Shown: positions 43,164 through 56,095 of the stretch, piece after piece
Position numbering within the stretch: position 1 is the first letter of the stretch
How the letters are laid out: each line of letters starts with the position of its first letter
Assembly: GCA_963817885.1 (NCBI GenBank)
Contig: CAWFQE010000010.1
Span: 186,001-250,000 of the forward strand
Direction: 5' to 3'
Source of the DNA: CAVOHU01 sp963817885
GTDB lineage: Bacteria; Acidobacteriota; Vicinamibacteria; Vicinamibacterales; JAKQTR01
Length of the DNA: 64,000 nucleotides
Program-made: the position numbers and the translations under genes
Notes under the pieces: model-generated
What the model saw: only the letters and a program-made list of their open reading frames with translations
Database searches by the model: none
Told to the model about the DNA's origin: nothing

Positions 43164-45043
43164 ATGGTCGACGTCGATCTCGAGCAGTTCAAGGAAAAGC
43201 ACGCGGCGAAATTCCAGCCCGAAGAGAAGATCTTCGCCAACATCCGGCGCGGCGACCGCATCTTCATCGGCACCGGCTGCGGCGAGCCCCAGTACCTGGT
43301 GAGCGCGCTCACCGACTACGTCAGGTCGAACCCCAAGGCCCTGTTCGGGGCCGAAATCCTGCACGTCTGGTCGCTCGGGGTCGCTCCGTACACCGACGAA
43401 CACCTCCAGGCAAATGTCCGCCACAATTCGTTCTTCGTCGGCAATCCGACCCGGGGCGCCGTCAATCGCGGGCTCGCGGACTACACGCCGATCTTCCTGT
43501 CCCAGGTCCCCGACCTGTTCGAGCGCCGGTTCATCGATATCGACGTCGCGCTCATCCAGACCTCGCTGCCCGACCAGCACGGCTACCTGAGCCTTGGCGT
43601 CAGCGTCGACATCGTGAAGGCCGCCGTCAGGTCCGCGTCCCTCGTCGTGGCGCAGATCAACCGGCAGATGCCGCGCGTCCAGGGCGACGGCTTCCTGCAC
43701 GTGGACGAGGTGGACTACCTGGTCCACCACGACGAGCCGCTGCTCGAGTACCGTCCCGGAGGTGCCGGACGAGATCGCCGCCCGCATCGGCAAGTACGCC
43801 GCGCGCATCGTCCAGGACGGCGACACGATCGAGGTCGGCTACGGCTCGATGCCGAATGCCATCATGTCCGCGCTCGGACGCAAGAAACACCTCGGCGTCC
43901 ACACGGAGCTGCTGACCGACGGCATTGTCGACCTCATCCGGCAGGGCGCGATCGACAACTCGCGCAAGTCCTTCGATGCCGGCAAGACCGTGGCGTCCTT
44001 CTGCATGGGCCGCCGCCGAGACCTACGACTTCATCGACAACAACCCGACCATCGAGCTGCGGACGATCGACTACACGAACAACCCGCTCGTAATTGCCCG
44101 TCACGAGAACATGACGGCCATCAACGCCGCGCTCGAGATCGATCTGACCGGGCAGGCGACGTCCGAATCGGTGGGACGCAGCTTCTACAGCGGCATCGGC
44201 GGCCAGGCCGACTTCATGCGCGGCGCGCTGCTCGCCAAAGGCGGGAAGTCGATCCTCGCGCTCCCTTCAGTCACCCACGACGGCCAGCACTCCCGCATCG
44301 TGCCGTTCCTCAAGGAGGGCGCCGGCGTCACCCTCAATCGCAGCGACGTCCACTACGTCGTCACCGAGTACGGCATGGCGCACATCCACGGCAGGAACAT
44401 CCGCGAGCGCGCGATGGATCTGATCGCGATTGCGCACCCGAAGTTCCGCGAGTGGCTGGTCGAGGAGGCGCGGCGGCTCAACCTGGTCTATCACGATCAG
44501 GAGTACCTGGCCGGCGAACGCGGGGAATATCCCGAGCACCTCGAGCTGCGCAAGACGACCAGGCGGGGCCTGCCGGTGCTGCTCCGGCCGGTGCGCATCA
44601 GCGACGAGCCGATCCTGAAGGATTTCTTCTACTCGCTCTCCGACCGGAGCATGTACCGCCGCTTCCTCACGCCGACCTGGGAGATGTCCCACGAGCGGCT
44701 GCAGGAATTCGTCGTCATCGACTACACGAAGGAGATGATCATCCTGGCCGTGGTCGAGGAGGAGAAGCGGCAGGTCGTGGTCGGCCTGGGCGAGTACTAC
44801 CTGGAGGAAGACGGCCTGTGGGCGAATGTCGCGTTCGCCGTGCGCGACGCATTCCAGAATCGCGGCATCGGCACCGAGTTGCTGAGCTTCCTCATCCAGA
44901 ACGCGCGGCGCCAGGGCCTGCTCGGCCTGACGGCCGAGGTCCTGAAGGAAAACGAGCCCATGCTTCGCGTCTTCGAAAAGATGGGCCTGAAGATGGACAG
45001 GTTCAGCGCCGACGAGAGCTGGGATTTGAAATTGAGATTCTGA
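43164..45043 (+). pseudogene. Acetyl-CoA hydrolase/transferase-GNAT bifunctional protein (two frameshifts)
   Basis: Three frames together give a protein of about 625 residues. The first 440 form an acetyl-CoA hydrolase/transferase: GTGCGEPQYLV, LGVSVDIVKAA, DGDTIEVGYGSMPNA, VTEYGMAHIHGR and AIAHPKFREWL. The last 170 are a GNAT acetyltransferase (LLRPVRISDEP, FAVRDAFQNRGIGTELLSFL with the acetyl-CoA loop, GLTAEVLKENEPM). This fusion is a known bacterial family. One extra C near 43757-43760 (before VPDEIAARIG) and one near 44005-44012 (before AAETYDF) break the frame; removing them restores every motif. It may make or use acetyl-CoA with acetate or other acids while the GNAT part modifies a protein. 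Confidence 0.8.
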
Positions 45044-45154
45044 AGGGTGCCGCAGACAGGATCCGTCCTCGAGGGCTCCTTCGAGCGAGGGATCCGTTTC
45101 CCAACCGTCGCGCTGGCCGGCACGTCGGATTTTCGGCGTTCTGTTGACCGCGGC

Positions 45155-45174
45155 GCCGGGTCTCAAGACCCGGC
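45155..45174. repeat. Palindrome, exact copy of 41426-41445
   Basis: GCCGGGTCT-CA-AGACCCGGC, 9-bp stem and 2-base loop. Confidence 0.8.
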
Positions 45175-45284
45175 CTCCAGCTGCTCTCCGCCGCCAGCCT
45201 CAGCCCCTCAGGACCCGGCCTCCAGCTGAACCCAAGCGATGCGATCGCCGAACGCGGCCTTCCTTTCGGCTCTAACTGACGGAG

Positions 45285-45306
45285 CCCGGGGTCTTCAGAC
45301 CCCGGG
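45285..45306. repeat. Palindrome, exact copy of 41558-41579
   Basis: CCCGGGGTCT-TC-AGACCCCGGG, 10-bp stem. The flanks AGCC before and T after are also shared with the other copy. Confidence 0.8.
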
Positions 45307-45336
45307 TTGTTCGCCCGCTGCCCACGTGATCGGATC

Positions 45337-45356
45337 GCCGGGTCTGAAGACCCTGC
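45337..45356. repeat. Degenerate palindrome of the same family
   Basis: GCCGGGTCT-GA-AGACCCTGC, one mismatch in the stem. Confidence 0.65.
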
Positions 45357-45430
45357 CTACGTCGTGCAGCTTGCCCAGAGCGAGCTTCGCGAGTCGAGGG
45401 GCCGCGCGAGCCGTAGGCCCCAGGCCCCAC

Positions 45431-46683
45431 CTATAGTCCGTACTTCTCGATGATCCCCTTCTTGTCGAGCCCCAGGATCCCGTGCTTCGCGCCGACCTTC
45501 TTGAACGCCGCGAGCGGCCCGCTCGAGCATCGGGATGTCGTGGTCCGCCGACAGCTGCGTGCGGATGCGCGCCTGCCCCGCCGGCACCACCGGGAAGAAG
45601 AACCCGACGACGTAGATCGCCCTCGTCGAAGAGGTCGCGCGCGACGTCCTGGCCAGCTTGGCGTTGAAGAGCATGACCGGGCACGATCGGGCTCGTCGCC
45701 TTCCTTGATCGACGAAGCCGGCGTCGATGAGCCCCTTGCGCCAGAACGTCGCGTTCTCCTCCAGCTTGTCGCGCCGCTCGGTGCTCGCGCTGAGGATCTC
45801 GAGCACCTTGATCGCCGCGTCGGCGATCGGCGGCGGCACGGCGTTGCTGAAGAGGTAGGGCCGCGCCTTCTGCCGGCAGAGCTCGACGATCTCCTTGCGG
45901 CCCGAGACGCAGCCGCCGCTCGCGCCGCCCAGGCCCTTGCCGAGGGTCGTGGTGATGATGTCGATCTTGCCGAACACCCCGTACTGCTCGTGCGTGCCGC
46001 GGCCGGTCTTGCCGATGAACCCGGAGGCGTGGCTGTCGTCGACGAAGACCAGGGCGTCGTACTGCTCGGCCAGCGCGCACGATCTCGTCGAGCGGCGCCA
46101 GGTCGCCGTCCATGCAGAAGACGCCGTCGGTGATGATCACGCGGACGCGCTTGTCCTGGTGCTCCTGCAGCTTCTGCTCCAGGTGCTTCATGTCGGAGTG
46201 CTTGTAGGTGTCGTGCATCGCCTTGCAGAGGCGGATGCCGTCGACGATGGAGGCGTGGACCAGCCGGTCGGAGATCATGACGTCTTCCGGCCCGAGGATC
46301 GCCTCGAAGACGCCGGCGTTGGCGTCCATGCAGCTCGGGAAGAGGATGGTGTCCTCGGTGCCGAGGAACTCCGTCAGCTTCTCGCTCGAGCTGCCGGTGA
46401 ATGTCCTGCGTGCCGCAGATGAAGCGGACGCTCGACATGCCGTAGCCGCGCTCGTCGAGCGCCTGGTGCGCCGCCGCCACGACCTCGGGATGGCTCGAGA
46501 GCCCGAGGTAGTTGTTCGAGCAGAGGTTGATGACCGACTTCAGCGCCGACCCCGGCCGGGAACTCGACCGGATGCGCGCCGCCTGCGGGGAGTGGATGAA
46601 CCGCTCCTCCTTGTAGAGCCCTTCTCGCGGATCTTCTCCAGGTCGGCGCGCCAGGCCTCCTGCACCGCCGCCGGATAGGCCAT
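45431..46683 (-). pseudogene. Kbl-like alpha-oxoamine synthase (at least four frameshifts)
   Basis: Pieces in all three minus frames line up into one protein of about 415 residues. In order: MAYPAAVQEAWRADLEKIRE, LYKEERFIHSPQAA, INLCSNNYLGLSSHPEVV, YGMSSVRFICGTQDIH, SIVDGIRLCKA, TTTLGKGLGGASGG (PLP lysine region), KARPYLFSNAVPP and GILGLDKKGIIEKYGL. RPYLFSN matches 2-amino-3-ketobutyrate CoA ligase (glycine C-acetyltransferase) better than serine palmitoyltransferase. The family joins an amino acid and an acyl thioester with loss of CO2 or in reverse. The frame moves near 46620, 46395, 46075 and 45500-45700. All conserved blocks survive, so damage is recent or comes from the assembly. It is two bases from the acyl carrier protein gene. 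Confidence 0.75.
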
Positions 46684-46685
46684 GC

Positions 46686-46937
46686 TCACGCCCCCTTCTT
46701 CGCCAGGTGCCGGTTGACCAGCGCGATGATGCTGTCGACGGTGTCGAACGCCTTCGGAGAGGCTTCGTCGTCCGGAATGCTGATGTTGTACTTCTTCTCG
46801 AGGAACCGCTTCAGGCTGACCATGCTGAAGCTGTCGACGATGCCGCTGGAGATCAGCGGGGTGTTCTCGTCCAGCTCGATGTCGTCGTCTCTCGTCCAGG
46901 TACTCGTTCGGATGTACTCGAGGATCATCTCCTTCAT
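46686..46937 (-). CDS. Acyl carrier protein
   Basis: 83 residues, the normal size. The phosphopantetheine attachment Ser is in GIVDSFSMVSLKRFLEKKY (Ser 36); the helix that follows (KKYNISIPDDEASPKAFDT) is typical of stand-alone carrier proteins from non-fatty-acid pathways. It lies between the Acs-like ligase and the Kbl-like synthase, all on one strand. Residues 11-16 (TSTWTR) look wrong for the family; reading 18 bases one frame over gives NEYLDE, the usual acidic stretch. A missing base and an extra base about 18 bases apart would explain this. The carrier could deliver an acyl chain to the synthase. Confidence 0.85.
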   Translation of the reverse strand: MKEMILEYIRTSTWTRDDDIELDENTPLISSGIVDSFSMVSLKRFLEKKYNISIPDDEASPKAFDTVDSIIALVNRHLAKKGA

Positions 46938-47028
46938 CTGCCTGCTCCTCGTCGCGACTCAGGCTCTTTCAGCCAGGTTCGACTCATCCCTTCCGGCCGG
47001 TCGACCGGTCCTCGCCAGTCGCTTCCGC

Positions 47029-48751
<1,723 letters not shown>

Positions 48752-49372
48752 TCAGCACTCCTTTGTTCGCCCTGGGGCGGCAGGATCGGCTCGTCGCCCC
48801 TTTGGGGGCGCATGGTCGAGCAGATCTTCGCCGCGACGGATGAGTATTCGCTCGAAACGCGACACGCGCACGATGTCGAAGTGCTTCGACTCGCAATGAC
48901 GGTTGCGTATTCATGCTCGGCAACCGGTAAAACGCTCGCTCAGCACTTAGTCCTGAGGGAGCAAGTTCGTCACCGAACTTGTGAATCGAAGGACCAAGCC
49001 TGCGGTTCCCTAATTACCTGCTGGCAGCGGCGCTCTAGGGGATCGGCGACGCTTTGTTTGGGGGGCGAATTCCGGGGCAGACCCGAGGAAAAACGAGCCG
49101 AGTCTAGCACAGAATCAACCCTGTGGTCCGCGGTGCCGCCTCGGGTGCCGCCTCGGGTGCCGCCTCGGGCCGCGCCGGTGGAAGACCGCAGGCGGATTCC
49201 GCTCTGGCATCGCGGAAACCCGGGGGCGCCCTCGGGCATCCCTGTTGACGGCCAAGGTGACCACCCGTGTCCGGCGGGTCGAGGCGACGGCTGGTGCGCC
49301 ACCGTGAGGGCCGGGTTCAGATGCCGTTGCGCGACCTCTTGCCAGAGGCAGTAGGCTATATGCAGCAACGTG
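48752..49372. other. Divergent intergenic region, about 620 bp
   Basis: It lies between the Acs-like gene (leftward) and the M1 peptidase (rightward) and must hold both promoters. I see no convincing gene. It carries a 12-base tandem repeat (49132-49167). The part at 48830-49030 is less GC-rich than the rest and has no codon pattern. Confidence 0.5.
49132..49167 (+). repeat. 12-bp tandem repeat, three copies
   Basis: GGTGCCGCCTCG at 49132, 49144 and 49156, followed by a decayed unit. Confidence 0.85.
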
Positions 49373-52120
<2,748 letters not shown>

Positions 52121-52130
52121 ACTGTCGCCG

Positions 52131-52491
52131 AACTAGGGCCTGGGCGCGCCAGGGGCTAGGGACTAGGCGCTAGGGGCTAGGCGCTGGGCGCTAAAGGCTA
52201 GGCGCTGGGCGCTAGTCCCTCTTCGCGCGTGAACTTGGTCTCAGCGTGATCCCCAATCGAACTAGCGCCTGGGCGCGCCAGGGGCTAGAGACTAGGCGCT
52301 AGGGGCTAGGCGCTGGGCGCTAAAGGCTAGGCGCTGGGCGCTAGTCCCTCTTCGCGCGTGAACTTGGTCTCAGCGTGATCCCCAATCGAACTCGCGCCTA
52401 GCGCCCAGTCCCTCTTCGCCCGTGAACGCGGTCTCAACGTGATCCCCAATCGAACTCGCGCCTAGCGCCCAGTCCCTAGCCCCTAGTATGA
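52131..52491 (+). repeat. Nested 129-bp repeat containing heptanucleotide array C
   Basis: Two nearly identical 129-base units start at 52131 and 52260, then shortened 64-base units at 52389 and 52453. Each full unit contains ten in-phase 7-mers (AGGGGCT, AGGGACT, AGGCGCT, AGGGGCT, AGGCGCT, GGGCGCT, AAAGGCT, AGGCGCT, GGGCGCT, AGTCCCT at 52151-52220 and again from 52280), then a constant tail CTTCGCGCGTGAACTTGGTC plus CAGCGTGATCCCCAATCG. In the short units the 7-mers run in the opposite orientation (GCGCCTA, GCGCCCA, GTCCCTA). It fills the whole gap up to the -10 box of nuoG. Confidence 0.9.
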
Positions 52492-52492
52492 T
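52487..52492 (+). promoter_or_regulatory. Putative -10 box (TATGAT) for leaderless nuoG-like mRNA
   Basis: TATGAT followed by 6 bases and ATG at 52499. The box is formed partly by the last repeat unit (CCCCTAG-TATGAT). Confidence 0.45.
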
Positions 52493-52498
52493 CGCCCT

Positions 52499-54292
52499 AT
52501 GGATACCGTCACCCTCAAGATCGATGGCCGCGAGATCACCGTCGAGAAGGGCCGCACCATCCTGAAGGCCGCGCTCGACAATGGGATCGCGATTCCCTAT
52601 TACTGTTTTCACCCGGGCCTCGGTGTCGACGGCTCCTGCCGGGTGTGCATCGTCAAGGTCGAGAAGATGCCCAAGCTGCAGACCGCGTGCTCCACGGTCT
52701 GCACCGACGGCATGGTCGTCGACACGTCGAGCCGCGAAGTCGTCGAGGCGCGCGCGTCGGTCTTCGAGTTCCTGCTCATCAACCATCCGCTGGATTGCCC
52801 GGTGTGCGACAAGGGCGGCGAGTGTCCGCTGCAGGATTTCTCCTACGCGTTCGGCCCGGCCGCCAGCCGGATGGAATTCCCGCGACGGACCTTCGACGGC
52901 GAAGGCGTGAGGGCCGACGTCGATTTCGGACCGACGCTGATGCTCAACCGCAATCGCTGCATCCTCTGCACGCGGTGCGTGCGGTTCATGCGCGAGGTCG
53001 ACGGCGATGCCCAGATCGGGATCGTCGACCGGGGCAACGGCAGCCAGATCTCGACCTTCCGCGAGCAGGGCGTGCACTCGCTGCTGTCGGGCAACCTGAT
53101 GGACGTCTGCCCGGTCGGCGCCATCACGACGCGCGATTACCGGTTCGCCGCGCGTCCGTGGGACAACCCGGCCGTGGTCGATACCACCTGCACCCTGTGC
53201 GAGAAGGGCTGCAGCGAGACGGCCTGGCTCAAGGCCAAGCCCGAGTGGGCCAAGGGCGCCCGCCTGGTCCGGTTCACGCCGCGCTACAACCCCCAGGTGA
53301 ACGACTACTGGATGTGCGACATCGGACGCTTCCAGTACCACTGGGTCGAAAGCGACCAGCGCCTGACGAGAGCGCTGGCGCGCGGCACATCGGGCACGCT
53401 GGAGGCGGCGCCGTGGGTCGAGGTGATGAAGACGCTTCGCGACCGGCTGGAGCCCGTCGTCCAGGCGCGACCGTCAGGCCTCCAGCTCCTGATCTCGGCG
53501 CACGCCTCGATCGAGGAGCTCTTCCTCGTCCGCGAGCTGACCTCGCGGCTCTCCGGGCAGGGCTCGGCGCCGGGCGTGTCCGTCAGCTGGCGCTACCAGG
53601 AGAAGGTCCAGCCGCAATCGACGAAGTTCCCGGTGCCCGCGGTGGATGCCCCGAACGTCACCGGCGCGCGCGACCTGGGGTTTGGCGTGCCCGACGGCCC
53701 GTCGCCTCGCGCTGATCTGACGCGGCTGCGCCGCGCGGTCGAGGCCGGCGAGGTCAACGCGCTCTACGTCTTCGACCCTGGCCCGGATGGATCGATCGGC
53801 GAGGTGTCCTGGATCCTCGAGGCGCGCAGGAACGGCAAGCTGCCGCTGCTCATCGTGCACGGCGTGCTGATGACCGCGCTGGCAGCGGAGGCGGACATCG
53901 TGCTGCCGGGCGCCGCGTGGGTCGAGAAGAACGCCACCTACACCAACGGCAAGGGCCTGCTGCAGGGCACCTCGCGCGTGATGCCGCCTCCGGGCGAAGC
54001 GATGGAGGACTGGCAGGCCTTCGTCGTGCTGTCGGCGGCGCTCGGCCTGCCGCTTCCCTACGAGAACGCCGACCAGATCCGGGGCGACGCCGCGGCCGTA
54101 CTGCAGGGAAAGGCGGGCTACGAGGACCTGTCTCGATTCAGCTTCGCCCGGCCGATCGGCGCGCGCACCTGGTTCCAGTCGTCGAACCCGGCCGAGCGCT
54201 GGAAGTGGGACTTCATGTTCCAGGACCTGCCGCCGGTGAAGACCAACCCGCCGATGGAGCGCGGCGGACTCCAGCCTTCTGTCAGGAGGTAG
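52499..54292 (+). CDS. nuoG: NuoG-like NADH dehydrogenase / iron-sulfur molybdopterin-fold subunit
   Basis: 597 residues. Residues 1-80 are a plant-type 2Fe-2S ferredoxin (PYYCFHPGLGVDGSCRVCIV, CSTVC). Next come the His-ligated cluster site HPLDCPVCDKGGECPLQD, the 4Fe-4S motif CILCTRCVRF with NLMDVCPVGAI, and the CTLCEKGC motif at the start of the molybdopterin-like domain. The rest is a shortened oxidoreductase domain (ADIVLPGAAWVEKNATYTNGKG) lacking the last third of a full NuoG. No other complex I genes are near; a ccdA gene follows 3 bases after its stop. It may be complex I subunit G encoded apart, or the electron-entry subunit of another soluble oxidoreductase. Confidence 0.85.
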   Translation: MDTVTLKIDGREITVEKGRTILKAALDNGIAIPYYCFHPGLGVDGSCRVCIVKVEKMPKLQTACSTVCTDGMVVDTSSREVVEARASVFEFLLINHPLDCPVCDKGGECPLQDFSYAFGPAASRMEFPRRTFDGEGVRADVDFGPTLMLNRNRCILCTRCVRFMREVDGDAQIGIVDRGNGSQISTFREQGVHSLLSGNLMDVCPVGAITTRDYRFAARPWDNPAVVDTTCTLCEKGCSETAWLKAKPEWAKGARLVRFTPRYNPQVNDYWMCDIGRFQYHWVESDQRLTRALARGTSGTLEAAPWVEVMKTLRDRLEPVVQARPSGLQLLISAHASIEELFLVRELTSRLSGQGSAPGVSVSWRYQEKVQPQSTKFPVPAVDAPNVTGARDLGFGVPDGPSPRADLTRLRRAVEAGEVNALYVFDPGPDGSIGEVSWILEARRNGKLPLLIVHGVLMTALAAEADIVLPGAAWVEKNATYTNGKGLLQGTSRVMPPPGEAMEDWQAFVVLSAALGLPLPYENADQIRGDAAAVLQGKAGYEDLSRFSFARPIGARTWFQSSNPAERWKWDFMFQDLPPVKTNPPMERGGLQPSVRR

Positions 54293-54295
54293 CAG

Positions 54296-55024
54296 ATGGA
54301 GAGCATCGGCCTGGTCGCAGCCTTCGGCGCGGGACTGCTGTCGTTCATCTCTCCCTGCGTGCTGCCGCTCATCCCGGGCTACCTGTCATTTGTCTCGGGC
54401 GTCACGCTGCAGGAAATGCGGGGCGAGGGCGAGGTCGCGCCAACCCGGGCTCGAGGCAGGGTGCTCGTCAGCTCGCTGGCCTTCGTGCTCGGCTTCTCGC
54501 TGGTGTTCATCTCGCTCGGGGCCTCGGCCAGCGCCGTCGGCCAGTTCCTGATGACGCGGCTGGCGATCATCGGCAAGATCGCCGGCGTCCTGATCGTGCT
54601 GTTCGGCCTGCACATGATGGGCGTCCTGCGCATTGGCTGGCTCTACTCCGAGAAGCGGGTCCAGACGCAGAAGAAGCCCGCCGGGCCGTTCGGCGCCGTG
54701 CTGGTCGGCATCGCCTTCGCCTTCGGCTGGACCCCGTGCATCGGCCCGATTCTCGCCGGCATCCTGGCCGTTGCGGCGAGCAGGGACACGATGATGGACG
54801 GCGTGAAGCTGCTGGCGGCGTACTCGGCGGGGCTCGGCATTCCCTTTCTCATCACCTCGCTCGCCATCAACCAGTTCTTCTCGGCCTTCGCACGGATCCG
54901 CAAGCACTACCACGCGATCGAGGTCACTTCGGGTGTCCTGCTGGTCGCTGTCGGCGTGCTGATCTTCACGAACCAGTTCACCATCATCGCGCGATTCCTC
55001 CAGCCCTACCTGCCGACGTTCTGA
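54296..55024 (+). CDS. ccdA: CcdA-type thiol-disulfide membrane transporter
   Basis: 242 residues, six predicted helices. The two redox-active cysteines lie in the conserved repeats SFISPCVLPLIPGYLSF and FGWTPCIGPILAGI. CcdA passes electrons from cytoplasmic thioredoxin across the membrane to periplasmic thiol proteins, as in cytochrome c maturation. AGGAGG overlaps the stop of the nuoG-like gene, so translation is coupled and the two proteins are made together. A basic 35-residue loop follows the first repeat (EMRGEGEVAPTRARGR). Confidence 0.92.
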   Translation: MESIGLVAAFGAGLLSFISPCVLPLIPGYLSFVSGVTLQEMRGEGEVAPTRARGRVLVSSLAFVLGFSLVFISLGASASAVGQFLMTRLAIIGKIAGVLIVLFGLHMMGVLRIGWLYSEKRVQTQKKPAGPFGAVLVGIAFAFGWTPCIGPILAGILAVAASRDTMMDGVKLLAAYSAGLGIPFLITSLAINQFFSAFARIRKHYHAIEVTSGVLLVAVGVLIFTNQFTIIARFLQPYLPTF

Positions 55025-55051
55025 GGGACCCGTCGCGCCCCATGACTGCGA

Positions 55052-55057
55052 TATAGT
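55052..55057 (+). promoter_or_regulatory. Putative -10 box (TATAGT) for leaderless flippase-like mRNA
   Basis: TATAGT, then 8 bases, then ATG at 55066; no Shine-Dalgarno. The same hexamer serves the AcvB-like gene at 33472. Confidence 0.45.
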
Positions 55058-55065
55058 ACCGGGCA

Positions 55066-56064
55066 ATGTCTTCGGATTCTGTCGCGACCGTGCAGGTGGC
55101 CGCCGGCGCGCCCCGATCGAGCCTCCGTTCGACCGTCATCAAGGTCTTCGTCACGGTTACGCTCTACGGCCTGATCTTCTACAAGAACCCCGTCAACGAG
55201 ATCTGGGCCTGCCTGCGCACGGCGAATCTGGCGTACGTGGCCCTTGGCGTGCTCGTCTACGCGTCCGGCCAGTGGCTGTCGGCGCTCAAGTGGCAGCTGA
55301 TGCTGAGGCCGGTCCGGCTGGCCGTCGCCTATCTGCGGATGGTCTCGTTCTATTTCATCGGGATGTTCTTCAACCACTTCCTCCCGACCATCGTCGGTGG
55401 CGACGCGGTGAAGGCCGTCCTGCTCGCCCGCGAAACCGGCGCCCCGGCGCGCGCCACGATGTCGGTCTTCATGGAGCGCAACACCGGCCTGCTGGCCCTG
55501 TTGACCATTGCGGCGGTGGCCGCGTGGTTCGCGCCTGCGATCCAGATCCTCGGGCTGGCGCTGTTTCCGCTCACGCTGCTGCTCTTCGCGGGCTTCATCG
55601 TTGCCAATCTCGTACTCGCGGATCCGCGCGCGTACCGGCTGGTGGATTACGTCATCGCCATGACGCCGCTCGCCCGCATGCGGTCACGCGCCTCGTCTTT
55701 GTATGAGGCGGTCGTGCCCTACCGCCAGGACCTTCCGATCGTGGCCGCGGGCGTGGCCCTGTCCTTCCTCTTCCAGGCCATCGTGATCCTCGTGGTATTC
55801 TTGAATGCCAAAGCTCTGGATCAGGCCGTTCCAATGGCGGCGCTCGCGGTGTTCGTACCGCTCATCTCGCTGGTTGGCATGCTTCCCGTCAGTGTGAACG
55901 GACTCGGGATCCGCGAGGTGTCGTACGTGCTGCTGTTCGGCCAGATCGGGATTCCATCTCAAGTCGCCGTGTCGATGGCGTTCCTGTATTTCGCCGTTAC
56001 CTTCGTCGCAAGCCTTCCCGGCGGTGTGGTTTACATGCTCCAGAGGAGCCCCCGGCGTTTGTGA
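55066..56064 (+). CDS. Flippase-like membrane protein (LPG-synthase TM family)
   Basis: 332 residues, about eight helices. Landmarks of the UPF0104 / MprF flippase-domain family: SGQWLSALKWQLMLRP, FYFIGMFFNHFLPTIVGGD, VFMERNTGLLALL and VSVNGLGIREVSYVLLF. It is the stand-alone version of the membrane half that MprF normally carries. The window has the other half at 31196-33448 fused to DedA instead, so the two may be linked in function, but they are 22 kb apart. In other systems the family exports polyprenyl- or diacylglycerol-type lipids. Confidence 0.85.
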   Translation: MSSDSVATVQVAAGAPRSSLRSTVIKVFVTVTLYGLIFYKNPVNEIWACLRTANLAYVALGVLVYASGQWLSALKWQLMLRPVRLAVAYLRMVSFYFIGMFFNHFLPTIVGGDAVKAVLLARETGAPARATMSVFMERNTGLLALLTIAAVAAWFAPAIQILGLALFPLTLLLFAGFIVANLVLADPRAYRLVDYVIAMTPLARMRSRASSLYEAVVPYRQDLPIVAAGVALSFLFQAIVILVVFLNAKALDQAVPMAALAVFVPLISLVGMLPVSVNGLGIREVSYVLLFGQIGIPSQVAVSMAFLYFAVTFVASLPGGVVYMLQRSPRRL

Positions 56065-56095
56065 GACTGCCGGCATCCCGTGAGGGGGTCAACCG

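Larger units (their letters stand above)
45044..45430. other. Intergenic repeat cluster between convergent genes
   Basis: No gene. It holds three palindromes and one 17-base direct repeat (GACCCGGCCTCCAGCTG at 45167 and 45212). The genes on both sides end here, so the palindromes are placed where terminators are expected. Confidence 0.7.

Noticed and set aside
43071..43826. N-terminal extension of the aldehyde dehydrogenase (frame open to 43826)
   Set aside because: The extension is antisense to the CoA-transferase gene, and family similarity begins at the ATG at 43070.
48830..49120. Possible small gene between the Acs-like and M1 genes
   Set aside because: Frames there lack codon bias, a ribosome site and any recognisable motif.
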